NCBI GenBank assembly: GCA_020847045.1 | Contig: JADLCT010000014.1 | Coordinates: forward strand, 175,682-239,681 | Length of the DNA: 64,000 bases | Reading direction: 5' to 3' | From: Bryobacterales bacterium | GTDB taxonomy: Bacteria; Acidobacteriota; Terriglobia; Bryobacterales; Bryobacteraceae | Shown: one piece after another, positions 53,983 through 62,600 of the stretch | Position numbering within the stretch: the stretch's first letter is position 1 | Layout: the number at the start of each line of letters is the position of its first letter | Translations under genes and position numbers: made by a program | Notes under the pieces: model-generated | The model's database searches: none | What the model saw: only the letters and a program-made list of their open reading frames with translations | What the model was told of the DNA's origin: nothing

Positions 53983-55035
53983 ATGAAGGCATCCCAGTAT
54001 CGTGAAAAGTTCAAGATGGGTGTGGCCGCCTGCGTGCCCAAGGCGCCCGGCGCGGGTGAGGTGCAACTGGCCGTGAGCCACTGCGGCATCTGCGGCACGG
54101 ATCTGCACATCTTCCAAGGCCACATGGATCATCGCGTAAAGACGCCCGCCGTGCTGGGCCACGAAATGTCGGGCGTGGTTGCCGCCGTGGGTCCGGACGT
54201 GGACGGCTGGGCCGCGGGCGACCGTGTGAGCGTAATGCCGCTCGACCCGTGTTCTTCGTATCTGGCGCGGGAGGGCGCTGGCGGCGAGCCATGCCCGGCC
54301 TGCCGCGCCGGCCATTCGCACATCTGCCAGAAGCTGCGCTTCATCGGCATCGACGCGCCAGGCGCCCTGCAAGGCCTGTGGACCGTTCCCGCGCATACGC
54401 TGCACCGCCTGCCGGACAACCTTTCGCTGGAACATGCCGCGCTGGTGGAGCCCGTCGCCGTGGCCTGTCACGATGTGCGCTTGGGAGAGGTGAAGCCGGG
54501 CGACTACGCCGTGGTGATCGGCGCCGGTCCCATCGGCACCCTCGTGGCGCTGGTGGCCCGGCACGCCGGCGCGCGCGTGCTGGTGACCGAGGTGAACCCT
54601 TTCCGGATTCAACTGTCGCGCGAACTCGGATTCAATGTCGTGGATGCGCGCGAGGTGGACGTGCCGGCCCTGGTGATGGAGGAGACGGGTACGGCCGGCG
54701 CCGACGTTGTGTTCGAGGTGTCGGGCTCGGCGGCGGGCGCCGAACTGATGACGAAACTGCCCCGCACGCGCGGACGCGTGGTGATTGTGGCCATCTTCGC
54801 CCAGCCTCCTCAGGTGAACCTGTTCCAGTTTTTCTGGCGCGAGATGAAGCTGTGCGGCGCGCGCGTGTACGAGCACCAGGACTTCGACGAAGCCATCGAC
54901 CTGGCGGCTTCCGGCGTGATTCCCATTCCGCGGCTCATCTCGGGCGTCTACGGGTTGGATGGCGTGCAGCCGGCCCTGGAGCAGATGCTCGAGGGCGGTG
55001 AAGTGATGAAGATCCTGATCGACTGCAAGGGCTGA
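53983..55035 (+). CDS. Zinc-dependent alcohol/polyol dehydrogenase (MDR family)
   Basis: A 350-residue medium-chain dehydrogenase. The catalytic zinc ligands are in SHCGICGTDLH and GHEMSGVV; the structural zinc Cys cluster lies in the segment with PCPACRAGHSHIC. GAGPIGTLVA is the nucleotide-binding loop. The closest groups by pattern are L-threonine 3-dehydrogenase, sorbitol/L-idonate and butanediol dehydrogenases. A KduD-like gene follows after 3 nt, so the pair may oxidise one sugar in sequence. Confidence 0.92.
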   Translation: MKASQYREKFKMGVAACVPKAPGAGEVQLAVSHCGICGTDLHIFQGHMDHRVKTPAVLGHEMSGVVAAVGPDVDGWAAGDRVSVMPLDPCSSYLAREGAGGEPCPACRAGHSHICQKLRFIGIDAPGALQGLWTVPAHTLHRLPDNLSLEHAALVEPVAVACHDVRLGEVKPGDYAVVIGAGPIGTLVALVARHAGARVLVTEVNPFRIQLSRELGFNVVDAREVDVPALVMEETGTAGADVVFEVSGSAAGAELMTKLPRTRGRVVIVAIFAQPPQVNLFQFFWREMKLCGARVYEHQDFDEAIDLAASGVIPIPRLISGVYGLDGVQPALEQMLEGGEVMKILIDCKG

Positions 55036-55038
55036 GCG

Positions 55039-55809
55039 ATGAGCGTACTGGACTGGTTCAAGTTGGACGGCAAGACGGCGCTGGTGACCGGCTGCCGGCG
55101 GGGCATTGGCCGCGGTATGGCCGAGGCGCTGGCCGAGGCGGGCGCCGACGTGATCGGCGTCAGCGCGCAGATGGAAGGCGGAGAGAGCGAGGTGGGCAAG
55201 GCCGTGTGCGCGGCCGGCCGCCGGTTCTGGGGCTACGCCTGCGACTTCTCGGACCGCAAAAGTCTGTACGCCTTCATTGAAAAGGTGAAGGCGGAACATC
55301 CCGTGGTGGACATCCTGTTCAACAACGCGGGCACGATTCTGCGCACGCCCGCCGCCGAACACCCGGACGAGTTTTGGGACAGGATCATCGAAATCAACCT
55401 GAATTCCCAGTTCATACTGGCGCGTGAAATGAGCAAGGGCATGCTGGCGCGGCATTCCGGCAAGATCGTGTTCACGGCTTCGCTGCTCACCTTTCAGGGC
55501 GGCATCACGGTGCCTGGCTATGCGGCCTCCAAGGCGGGCATCGGTTCGCTGATCAAGGCGCTGGCCAACGAGTGGGCCTCTCAGGGGGTGAACGTGAACG
55601 GCATCGCGCCTGGCTACATCGCTACCGACGTCACCGACGCGCTCCAAAAGGACCCTGTCCGCAACCCGGCCATCCTTTCTCGCATTCCCGCCGGACGCTG
55701 GGGAACGCCGGAGGATTTCAAGGGCGCCGCCGTGTTCCTGGCCTCGAAGGCGTCCGACTATGTCAACGGCGAGATTCTCGTGGTGGATGGCGGCTGGATG
55801 GGACGATGA
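55039..55809 (+). CDS. SDR of the KduD (2-dehydro-3-deoxy-D-gluconate 5-dehydrogenase) type
   Basis: A 256-residue SDR with the KduD-like opening FKLDGKTALVTGCRRGIGRGMA, NNAGTIL, the catalytic YAASKAG and NGIAPGYIAT. KduD interconverts 2,5-diketo-3-deoxygluconate and KDG in uronate degradation; the neighbouring dehydrogenases and DapA-like aldolase support a sugar-acid role. It is translationally coupled to the next gene (ATGA overlap). Confidence 0.87.
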   Translation: MSVLDWFKLDGKTALVTGCRRGIGRGMAEALAEAGADVIGVSAQMEGGESEVGKAVCAAGRRFWGYACDFSDRKSLYAFIEKVKAEHPVVDILFNNAGTILRTPAAEHPDEFWDRIIEINLNSQFILAREMSKGMLARHSGKIVFTASLLTFQGGITVPGYAASKAGIGSLIKALANEWASQGVNVNGIAPGYIATDVTDALQKDPVRNPAILSRIPAGRWGTPEDFKGAAVFLASKASDYVNGEILVVDGGWMGR

Positions 55810-56681
55810 GAGTGGAGCGGCTCACCGATGGCGTGGCCGAAGCCGATGTGACGCTCGATTTCGGACCGCGCATCATCCGCTACGGCTTTGCCGGCGGCCA
55901 GAACCTGCTGCTGGCCATCCCAGGCGAGCTTTCACCGGGGGGCGGCGAGCCGGAATTCAAGTGCAGAGGCGGCCACCGTTTGTGGGTAGCGCCGGAACTT
56001 GTGCCGGGAACATACTTTCCCGATAATGTTCCGGTCTTTGTGGAACGCGGCGAGCGCTGGCTCGAAGTCACGGCCCCGGTGGAATCGGGCGGGCTGCGGA
56101 AACAGATTCATCTTGCAATGCCTGGCGGCGGGCGGCTCCGCCTGACGCACCGGCTGGGGAACCAGGGACAGTGGCCTGTGGAAGTCTCCATCTGGGCGCT
56201 GACGATGATGGCGCCCGGCGGTCTGGGCCTTACCGGGTTCCCGCCGCGCGGCGACCACCCGGAGCATCTGGCCCCCACGAACCCGCTCATCATGTGGGCG
56301 TTTTCCGACTTCACCGATGAGAGGCTGCGGCTGACGCGCCGGTTTCTCACGCTGCGGCAGGACGCTTCGATCAGCCGTCCGAATAAGTTCGGCCTCTGGA
56401 ACCTGGATACATGGGGGGCCTATCTGCTGCACGGGGAGCTGTTCGTAAAACGCGCGCAGGCCATTGCCGGCGTCCGGTATCCGGACTTCGGCGCTTCGTT
56501 TGAGATGTGGGTGAACGGCGGCACTTTGGAACTGGAAACGCTGAGCCCGCTGCGGACGCTGATGCCGGGCGAAGCCATGGAACACGTCGAGGAGTGGTCG
56601 CTGCACAGAACCGGTCCGATGGAGTCCGTAAACGACGATGAGATCCACCGTTTATTGCGAGGCGCCGGCTTCACGCCTTGA
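55806..56681 (+). CDS. DUF4380-like protein, probable sugar-binding or epimerase-like
   Basis: A 291-residue beta-rich protein with an aldose-epimerase-like pattern (TLDFGPRIIRYGFAGGQNLL at the start; GGHRLWVAPE; ISRPNKFGLWN). No signal peptide is visible. It resembles the DUF4380 group often found with carbohydrate catabolism genes. No catalytic residues can be assigned by eye. The ATG overlaps the kduD-like stop by 4 nt, and it is the last intact gene of this cluster. Its own stop overlaps the fragment at 56678. Confidence 0.75.
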   Translation: MRVERLTDGVAEADVTLDFGPRIIRYGFAGGQNLLLAIPGELSPGGGEPEFKCRGGHRLWVAPELVPGTYFPDNVPVFVERGERWLEVTAPVESGGLRKQIHLAMPGGGRLRLTHRLGNQGQWPVEVSIWALTMMAPGGLGLTGFPPRGDHPEHLAPTNPLIMWAFSDFTDERLRLTRRFLTLRQDASISRPNKFGLWNLDTWGAYLLHGELFVKRAQAIAGVRYPDFGASFEMWVNGGTLELETLSPLRTLMPGEAMEHVEEWSLHRTGPMESVNDDEIHRLLRGAGFTP

Positions 56682-56884
56682 CGGACAAGGTGAAGACCTG
56701 GGACCTTCCTCTGCTCGTGAAGTACCGTTTCACAGGGGGCCGCGTACGCCCGTTCGTTGGCGCGGGCGGGGCGTGGTCGCGCCGCGCGAGCGAGCATCAG
56801 TCGGTGTACATATGCATGGGGCCACAGGGCTCGTGCCAGCCGCCTCAATACCCCGGTGAGATCCGGGGCGGCTTCCGCCTATGA
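56678..56884 (+). pseudogene. Fragment of an outer-membrane beta-barrel protein
   Basis: A 68-residue open frame with the look of barrel strands: KTWDLPLLVKYRFTGG then RPFVGAGGAWSRR, as in opacity-type (OMP_b-brl) proteins. It lacks both the N-terminal part with a signal peptide and the last strands. The frame stops at 56882-56884, exactly where the convergent slipin-like fragment ends. Probably the remnant of a gene cut by a deletion. A small expressed protein is not excluded. Confidence 0.5.
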
Positions 56885-57469
56885 GCAGAGCCCCTGCCCG
56901 GCCAGATCCAACGCCGGCGCACAAGGATGGGATGCTACCACACGCGGCGAGGCGAACTCCCAAAAGGCATACATGCCAGGACCCAGCGTGCGCGCCAAGC
57001 GGTTCCCTAGATACAGCGTCCCGGTGCGCCCCTCTTCCACCAGCACGCCCACGATGAACGGAAAGGCGCCCGTGTGAGCGATCGCCCGCAGCACCTCGCG
57101 GGGAACCTCGGGCACGGCATGCGCGTCGATGATGCGGACGCCAATGCTGGCCGCCGATTTCCAGTAGAGGGCGCACGAGCCGGGGCCGTGAATCTCCAGA
57201 AACTTGCCATCGGCATACACGACGGCCACCTCGCGGGGGCCGGTGGTCACGATGACAAAGTGGCGTTCGGCAATTGCGCGGCGCTGGGTGGCCAGGAAGC
57301 CGGACCAGGCGCTCGACAGCCGCCTGTCGTCCAGTGTGTGGCGCTCCACGCCGACCGTATAGGGCAGCGCGGCCACGTAATGCGCGCCGGGTTCCAGAAT
57401 GCGTAGAAAGCGTCCGGAGCGGCTGACGAGGGCGCGTTCGCGTTCGCCAACAACGATGCGCTTCAGCAT
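56879..57469 (-). pseudogene. Truncated slipin/SPFH-type membrane-associated protein
   Basis: A 196-residue frame with the N-terminal pattern of slipin-like (SPFH/Band 7 related) proteins in some bacteria: KRIVVGERERALV, RFLRILEPGAHYV, then a segment with RTLGPGMYAFWEFA. Normal members continue for more than 100 residues with the SPFH core. Here the frame ends LDLAGQGLCS, where relatives continue into the SPFH domain. ATG 57469. The family call is by eye and the truncation is inferred from it. Confidence 0.5.
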
Positions 57470-57676
57470 AAGTAGCGTCCTCCTTTGGACTGACGAATCA
57501 AAGTCAGGTTCGTTCGTTGTATTTTCCGGTTTGCCCCCGGAATTCCGTACCCAGGAGAAAGAGGTTCCCTCAAGTCAGGATCAGTGTAAGCGTTACGCAA
57601 CGCGCAAACAGACTGCTTAGTCAGGAACTTACTACGAGTTTGGAAAAAACGGAGATGGGCCGGGTAAGCCCTGCTG
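57470..57676. other. Non-coding stretch before candidate small ORF
   Basis: Intergenic. It contains GTAAGCGTTAC (57586-57596), a near-palindrome, and a hairpin-like CGGGCGAAAGCCCG just downstream (57686-57699) that falls in the next candidate ORF region. No convincing gene is seen. Confidence 0.4.
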
Positions 57677-57868
57677 TTAGCGAACCGGGCGAAAGCCCGA
57701 TGCCGCGACGCCGGTAGCCTGAAATGACGCTTTCTGCGTATCCTGCTGGCGCTCCATGGAGAAACCACTGGTGAATGCGAAGCAGTTCCGCAATCCGGCA
57801 TCCATTTTCAGGCGGCGATCACGCGCGTCCGGCGAGGGAAGCTCGAACATGTGGCAAAACTGCGTCAT
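57677..57868 (-). CDS. Candidate small protein, 63 residues
   Basis: A minus-strand ORF from ATG 57868, with two Cys and several aromatic residues, no signal peptide and no recognised family. It is supported by an RBS (GGAG, 57877-57880, 8 nt from the ATG) and a promoter candidate just upstream. Downstream on the minus strand is a GC-rich stretch followed by TTTTTT (57645-57650), which could terminate it. Translation of a structured RNA region by chance is the main alternative. Confidence 0.35.
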   Translation of the reverse strand: MTQFCHMFELPSPDARDRRLKMDAGLRNCFAFTSGFSMERQQDTQKASFQATGVAASGFRPVR

Positions 57869-57889
57869 GGAAGTTACTCCGTTCTTAAG

Positions 57890-57919
57890 ACACTACCAGG
57901 AGGTGGTGCTTGCAGTCAA
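57890..57919 (-). promoter_or_regulatory. Candidate sigma-70 promoter for the small ORF
   Basis: On the minus strand, TTGACT (57914-57919) is a 5/6 match to the -35 box and TAGTGT (57890-57895) is a weak -10 box, separated by 18 nt. It lies about 20 nt upstream of the candidate ORF at 57868. Confidence 0.35.
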
Positions 57920-58030
57920 GAAAAAATTCGCACCCGTGTTACGCCAGCTAATTAAGTTAGCGGTCCAGGCCACTTGCCGTGTGGCCGCCTGCCAGCTTCG
58001 ATATACTACACGCCTGCCAGGAGGTTGACG

Positions 58031-59548
58031 ATGCCGACGACGACACGACGGACGATGCTGGGCGCCCTGGGCGCCGCGGCCATGGGTACGCACGGAGCTA
58101 CGCGCGGTCAGGGTGCGACTCCGGAGAGACCGAACATCCTGTTCATCTACACGGACGATCACTCCTATCGCACGTTGAGCTGCTATGAGGAAGCCTATCC
58201 GTGGGTAAAGACGCCGAACATCGACAAGCTGGCGCGCGAAGGCGTCCGCTTCACGGCGGCCTACAACGGCGCCTGGTGCATGCCTTCACGGGCGACCATG
58301 CTCACCGGCCACTTCCAGCACGCCGTGGAATCCATGACGATGGAGGGCTCCTACCCCGGCAGCAGCTACGACCCGGCGAAATGTCCGTTCTGGCCCAAGG
58401 AGCTGCGCAAACACGGCTACACGACGGCCCAAATCGGCAAATGGCACACGGGAACCGACACCGGATTCGGGCGCGACTGGGACTTTCAAATCGTCTGGAA
58501 CCGGCCGAAGTACACGGAAAACTCGCAAAACTACTACTACAACCAGCCCATCACCTACCAGGGAGGCAAGACCGAGGTTCTGAAACGTTACTCCACCGAT
58601 CAGTACACGGATTGGGCCGTTGATTTCATGCGCGGCAAAGGCCGTGACGCCAACAAGCCCTGGTACCTGTGGTTATGTTATGGCGCCGTGCACAGTCCCT
58701 ACACTCCCGCTGAGCGGCACAAGCAGGAGCTGGCGGGGATCGACCTGGACACGCCGAAAGACATCTTCCCGCCCCGGCCGGGAAAACCGGACTGGGCGCA
58801 GAAGATCGAGCAGTGGAAGAAGGACGCCAACGGAAAGCCTGTGGCGGGCGGCAAATCGTTCATCGAATGGGTGCGGCAGTATCACCAGGGCGTGTTGGCT
58901 CTGGATGAAGCCGTGAAGAAGTTGATGGATGTCCTCGAAGAGACCGGGCAGCGGAAAAATACGGTGGTGGTGTTCACCTCGGACCAGGGGCTCGCGTTCG
59001 GCCAGCACGGCTTCCGTGGCGTGAAAATCGCCGCCTACGACGCCAACGTGCGTTCGCCGCTTATCTTCTCGCAGCCGGGCCGGATACCTCAGGGCAAGGT
59101 GTGCCGGACGCCGGTGGCGGGCGCCGACATCGTCTCGACCATTCTGAAATTCACCGGAATGAAGGAGCCGTGGGAGATGCATGGGCGCGACCTGACGCCG
59201 TTGTTGCAGAACACCGAGGCGAAGTGGGACCACCCGGCCATGCTGGTGGCGACGGGCCAAAAGTACGGTTCCGACACGAACACGATTCCCGAAGGCGGCA
59301 AGGTGATGCACGCCGACGTGCCGTGGTACGTCATGATTCGCGACCGGCGGTACAAATACATCCGGCCTCTCATACATGATCTGGAGGAGTTGTACGATTT
59401 GCAGACCGATCCGGAGGAGTTGACCAATCTGGTGGCCCAACCCGGGCACAAGGCGCGGTTGAAGCGCATGCGCGCGCAGTTAATCGCCGAGTTGCGCCGC
59501 ACCAAGTGCGGCTTCGTGGACAGGATGCCGGCCGTGCGAGAGGCATAA
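58031..59548 (+). CDS. Tat-exported sulfatase (FGly-type)
   Basis: A 505-residue type I sulfatase. ATG 58031 follows AGGAGG (58019-58024) by 6 nt. Tat-like leader (TRRTMLGALGAAAMG). The metal site begins PNILFIYTDDHS, and the formylglycine motif is C-x-P-S-R at Cys83 (WCMPSRATMLTG), so an FGly-generating enzyme is needed. Conserved IGKWHTG and the late KIAAYDANVRSPLIF segment are present. Probably acts on sulfated polysaccharides or sugars; the substrate is not known. No maturase gene is adjacent. Confidence 0.93.
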   Translation: MPTTTRRTMLGALGAAAMGTHGATRGQGATPERPNILFIYTDDHSYRTLSCYEEAYPWVKTPNIDKLAREGVRFTAAYNGAWCMPSRATMLTGHFQHAVESMTMEGSYPGSSYDPAKCPFWPKELRKHGYTTAQIGKWHTGTDTGFGRDWDFQIVWNRPKYTENSQNYYYNQPITYQGGKTEVLKRYSTDQYTDWAVDFMRGKGRDANKPWYLWLCYGAVHSPYTPAERHKQELAGIDLDTPKDIFPPRPGKPDWAQKIEQWKKDANGKPVAGGKSFIEWVRQYHQGVLALDEAVKKLMDVLEETGQRKNTVVVFTSDQGLAFGQHGFRGVKIAAYDANVRSPLIFSQPGRIPQGKVCRTPVAGADIVSTILKFTGMKEPWEMHGRDLTPLLQNTEAKWDHPAMLVATGQKYGSDTNTIPEGGKVMHADVPWYVMIRDRRYKYIRPLIHDLEELYDLQTDPEELTNLVAQPGHKARLKRMRAQLIAELRRTKCGFVDRMPAVREA

Positions 59549-59614
59549 CCGGCGGCGGCGCGCGGCGGCTCCGGGCGCGCCGGTGTTCCAGCGTAGAATA
59601 GTCTCGTTTCCAGC

Positions 59615-62600
59615 ATGAGATCCTCCCGGTTTCCCTTCGCAGAAGCGCTTGGCCTGCTGGCCTGCGCGTGCGCCTGTCCGCTGTGGGGGCAATCCTTGCA
59701 GGGCATAGGCGACGGCTCTCCGAACGACGGCATCCGGATGGGCTTTCAAACGGCGTTTACGCGGGGAAGGTTCAGTAATCTGGCGGCGCTGCCGCCGCTC
59801 GCCAACGTGCGAAAAATGGGGCCAACGGGACTTGCGCAGGAGTTCGCCGACGTGACGTTGGGGACGTCGCGGAAACACGCTCTCGTGCTGCCCAACACGG
59901 CGGGAACCGGAACGGCGGGCGAAATCTGGCAGGTGCACGGTCCGCTCTACGAGTTCTGGACTTCACTGTCGGTGGCGACGGCGGGGTATCCGGCCGAAGA
60001 TACGCAGGCATGCCCCCCGGTGATCGCGGGGTGCCTGTACCAGACCTTCGACAAGAACTACATCCTGTTCTCGCTGACCGGGCAGGGCGCCGGCGCCGAT
60101 TACTTCATCGAGGGAAACTTCTTTACGAAGTGGACCGGCAGCGGGGGCATGAACACGTTCGGACCGGCCATCTCGCAGGTAACCACGGTGGCCTCGGGCG
60201 CCAAGACCGGCACGGCGGCCTTGCGCCAGCGCTTCTCGCGCGGCGAGATCTTCGAGTGGACCTCCGGCACGAACCTGGGGCGCGTGTATGGCGTCTACGA
60301 ACCGGTTTATACCTACTACTTCGAAACCAATGGCGGCTCGACGGGACTGCTGGGGCTGCCCACCTCGGACGTGACGGTGCTCAGCGACGGGCGGCGCCGG
60401 CAGAGCTTCGAAGGCGGCGTCATCGAATATGTGACGGGCCAGGAGCCCACCATCCTTTATCCCGTGGCCGCGGTGATCCTGTCGGCGGCGTCCAACACTC
60501 TGAACCTGAAGCTGGGCGACACGGTGGATCTGACGGCGTCCACCTACTCGGCCATCGGCCAGGAGTTAACGGGCCGCAATGTCTCCTGGATCACCTCGAA
60601 CAGCCGCGTGGTGTCGATTGAGTCCAATGGCGCGCGGGCCCGCCTGCGCGCGGTGGGCGGCGGCAGCGCGGTGGTGACGGCGGTGAGCGAAGGCAAGGCG
60701 AGCCGCGCGCTTCCGGTGTTCGTGTCGGCGCCCTGCTGCCAGCCGGGCGAGGGGGCTCCCAGCGAGGCGGTCGCGCAGGCGTTCACCGACGCCATTACGC
60801 GTGCGCGCCTGCTGGTGAAACTGCCCACGGCGTCCCCGGTGCGGCGGGACGGGCTGGGGTACACCCAGGAGTTCACCTCGACGGATGGAATGGTGCGCTA
60901 TGTTCTGGCCAAGCCGGACACAATGGCCTCGGCGTTCGTGCTCACCGGTCCGGTGCTGGCCAAGTATGCCGAATTGGGCGGACCCTCCGGAGCGCTGGGC
61001 TACCCTGTGGCGGATTTGGTGGGCGGAGCGCGACAGGCCTTTCAGAACGGCGTGCTGGCGGGGTTCCCCGTGCAACTGGTGGTGGACCCCGTGCTGGCGC
61101 GCTGGGCGTCACTGCAATATGAGACTGGGGTGGCGGGCGCGCCCGTGGGCGCCACGCAGACGGTGCTGAGCTTTACGGCGACGGCGGCCATCGAACAGCC
61201 GTTCGGCAACGGAGTCTTCTCCTACGCAGTGTCGGGCGAACGCGCCAACCAGGTGTTTCTGGTGAAGACGCAAATTCTGGCCGCCTACCGCAGCCACGGC
61301 GGCGCGACAGGCAAGCTGGGTCTGCCGCTGGGCGATGAGTCCTCCGCCTCTGGCGCCCGGCGGCAGGAGTTTGAAGGCGGCTCGCTGCTGCTGGACGCAG
61401 TGGGCGCCGTGCAGGTGATCGACCGTGCGCGCACGCCGCGCATCACCGCGGCTCCGGCGAACGTGGCGGCCGGCAGCCGCGTACGCCTCGCGGCCGGCGG
61501 TTTTCCCGCGGGCGCCACGCTGCGCATCTCGGTGAGCGGGCGGCCCGATTTCCTGGTGCAGACCCTCTCCGGCGCCTATGCCTGGGAGATGGTCATACCG
61601 GCCTCCACGCCGAGTTCGCTGGTGACCCTGCGCGCCGTGGAAGTGAACGGCGCGGCCATCGCCGCCGGTTCCTTCGTCGTGCAGGCCTCGTCCGAGACTC
61701 TGGTGAAGCTGTCCAAGCTGCGGGGCGATTTCCAAACGGGACTGCCCGGAGCGCGTCTGCCTCTGCCCTTCCGCGTGTCGTTGAAGGACGAATTCGGCGC
61801 CGTGCTGGCCGGCGTGCCCGTCCGGTTCACGGCCTCACCGGGCGCCAAGGTGGAACTGGCCGGCACGGTGACCAACGCGCAGGGTGAGGCTCAGGCGTAC
61901 CTGCGGATGCCCTTCGCCGAAAGTGTGGCGCTGGCGACGGCCGAAGCCGGTGGCGCTGTGGTCACCTTCAGCGCGCGCGCAGTGGCCTCTTCCTTCACGA
62001 ACTTCCCGAACTATACGCAGTCGGGGAACGGCTCGGCCCTGGGGCCGGGCCCCTCGACGGTGGCCAGCCAGGGGGCGCTGCTGGTTTCGGCGGCAAATCT
62101 GGTGCGCTATCTGCAAAACTCGGGCGAGTTGCCGTCGCCACACGGGGCCGCCGATCCCGTCCTGCTGAACTCCTTCATGAAGGACCTGTGCCAGTTCGAC
62201 GCCTCGGGCGCGCAGGTGTGCGACGGCTTCCTGGCGCAGGAGGGCGCGGCTCCGGCGCTGAACCTGTGGCGTCTCGGCATGTTCACCGGCTCGCCCATCC
62301 GCATCACGCCGGTTCAGCCGTCCACCAGCGCCGTGCGTGACACGCTGGCCTCCGGCCGCCCTGTGCTTTTGGTCATGAATCTGACCGTCTCTGGCGTGCC
62401 CGCCGGAGCCCATTTTGTTACAGCCATGGGGGTGAACCGGACGGGCGGCATCCTGGTGCGCGATCCCAATCCCAACCTGGCCCGGCCCACGCTCGAAGAC
62501 TATGTCTCGGGCTTTCTCTCGGAGGCCGGTCCGGCAAAAGCCGTCCTCGCCGCGGCGCTGCGAATGGAACCGGACGCCGCCGCCACGCCCGGCTTCCTGG

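Noticed and set aside
53149..55647. Minus-strand frame of 832 codons running into the SDR gene
   Set aside because: Only the part from 53910 down is a real SDR; the rest is antisense to the dehydrogenase and KduD-like genes.
57661..57720. Cyclic di-GMP (GEMM) riboswitch
   Set aside because: The GAAA hairpin is there, but the essential CGCAAAGC segment and the order of elements do not match.
57756..58028. Plus-strand 90-codon ORF
   Set aside because: No RBS, no recognisable protein pattern, and it runs into the sulfatase RBS region.
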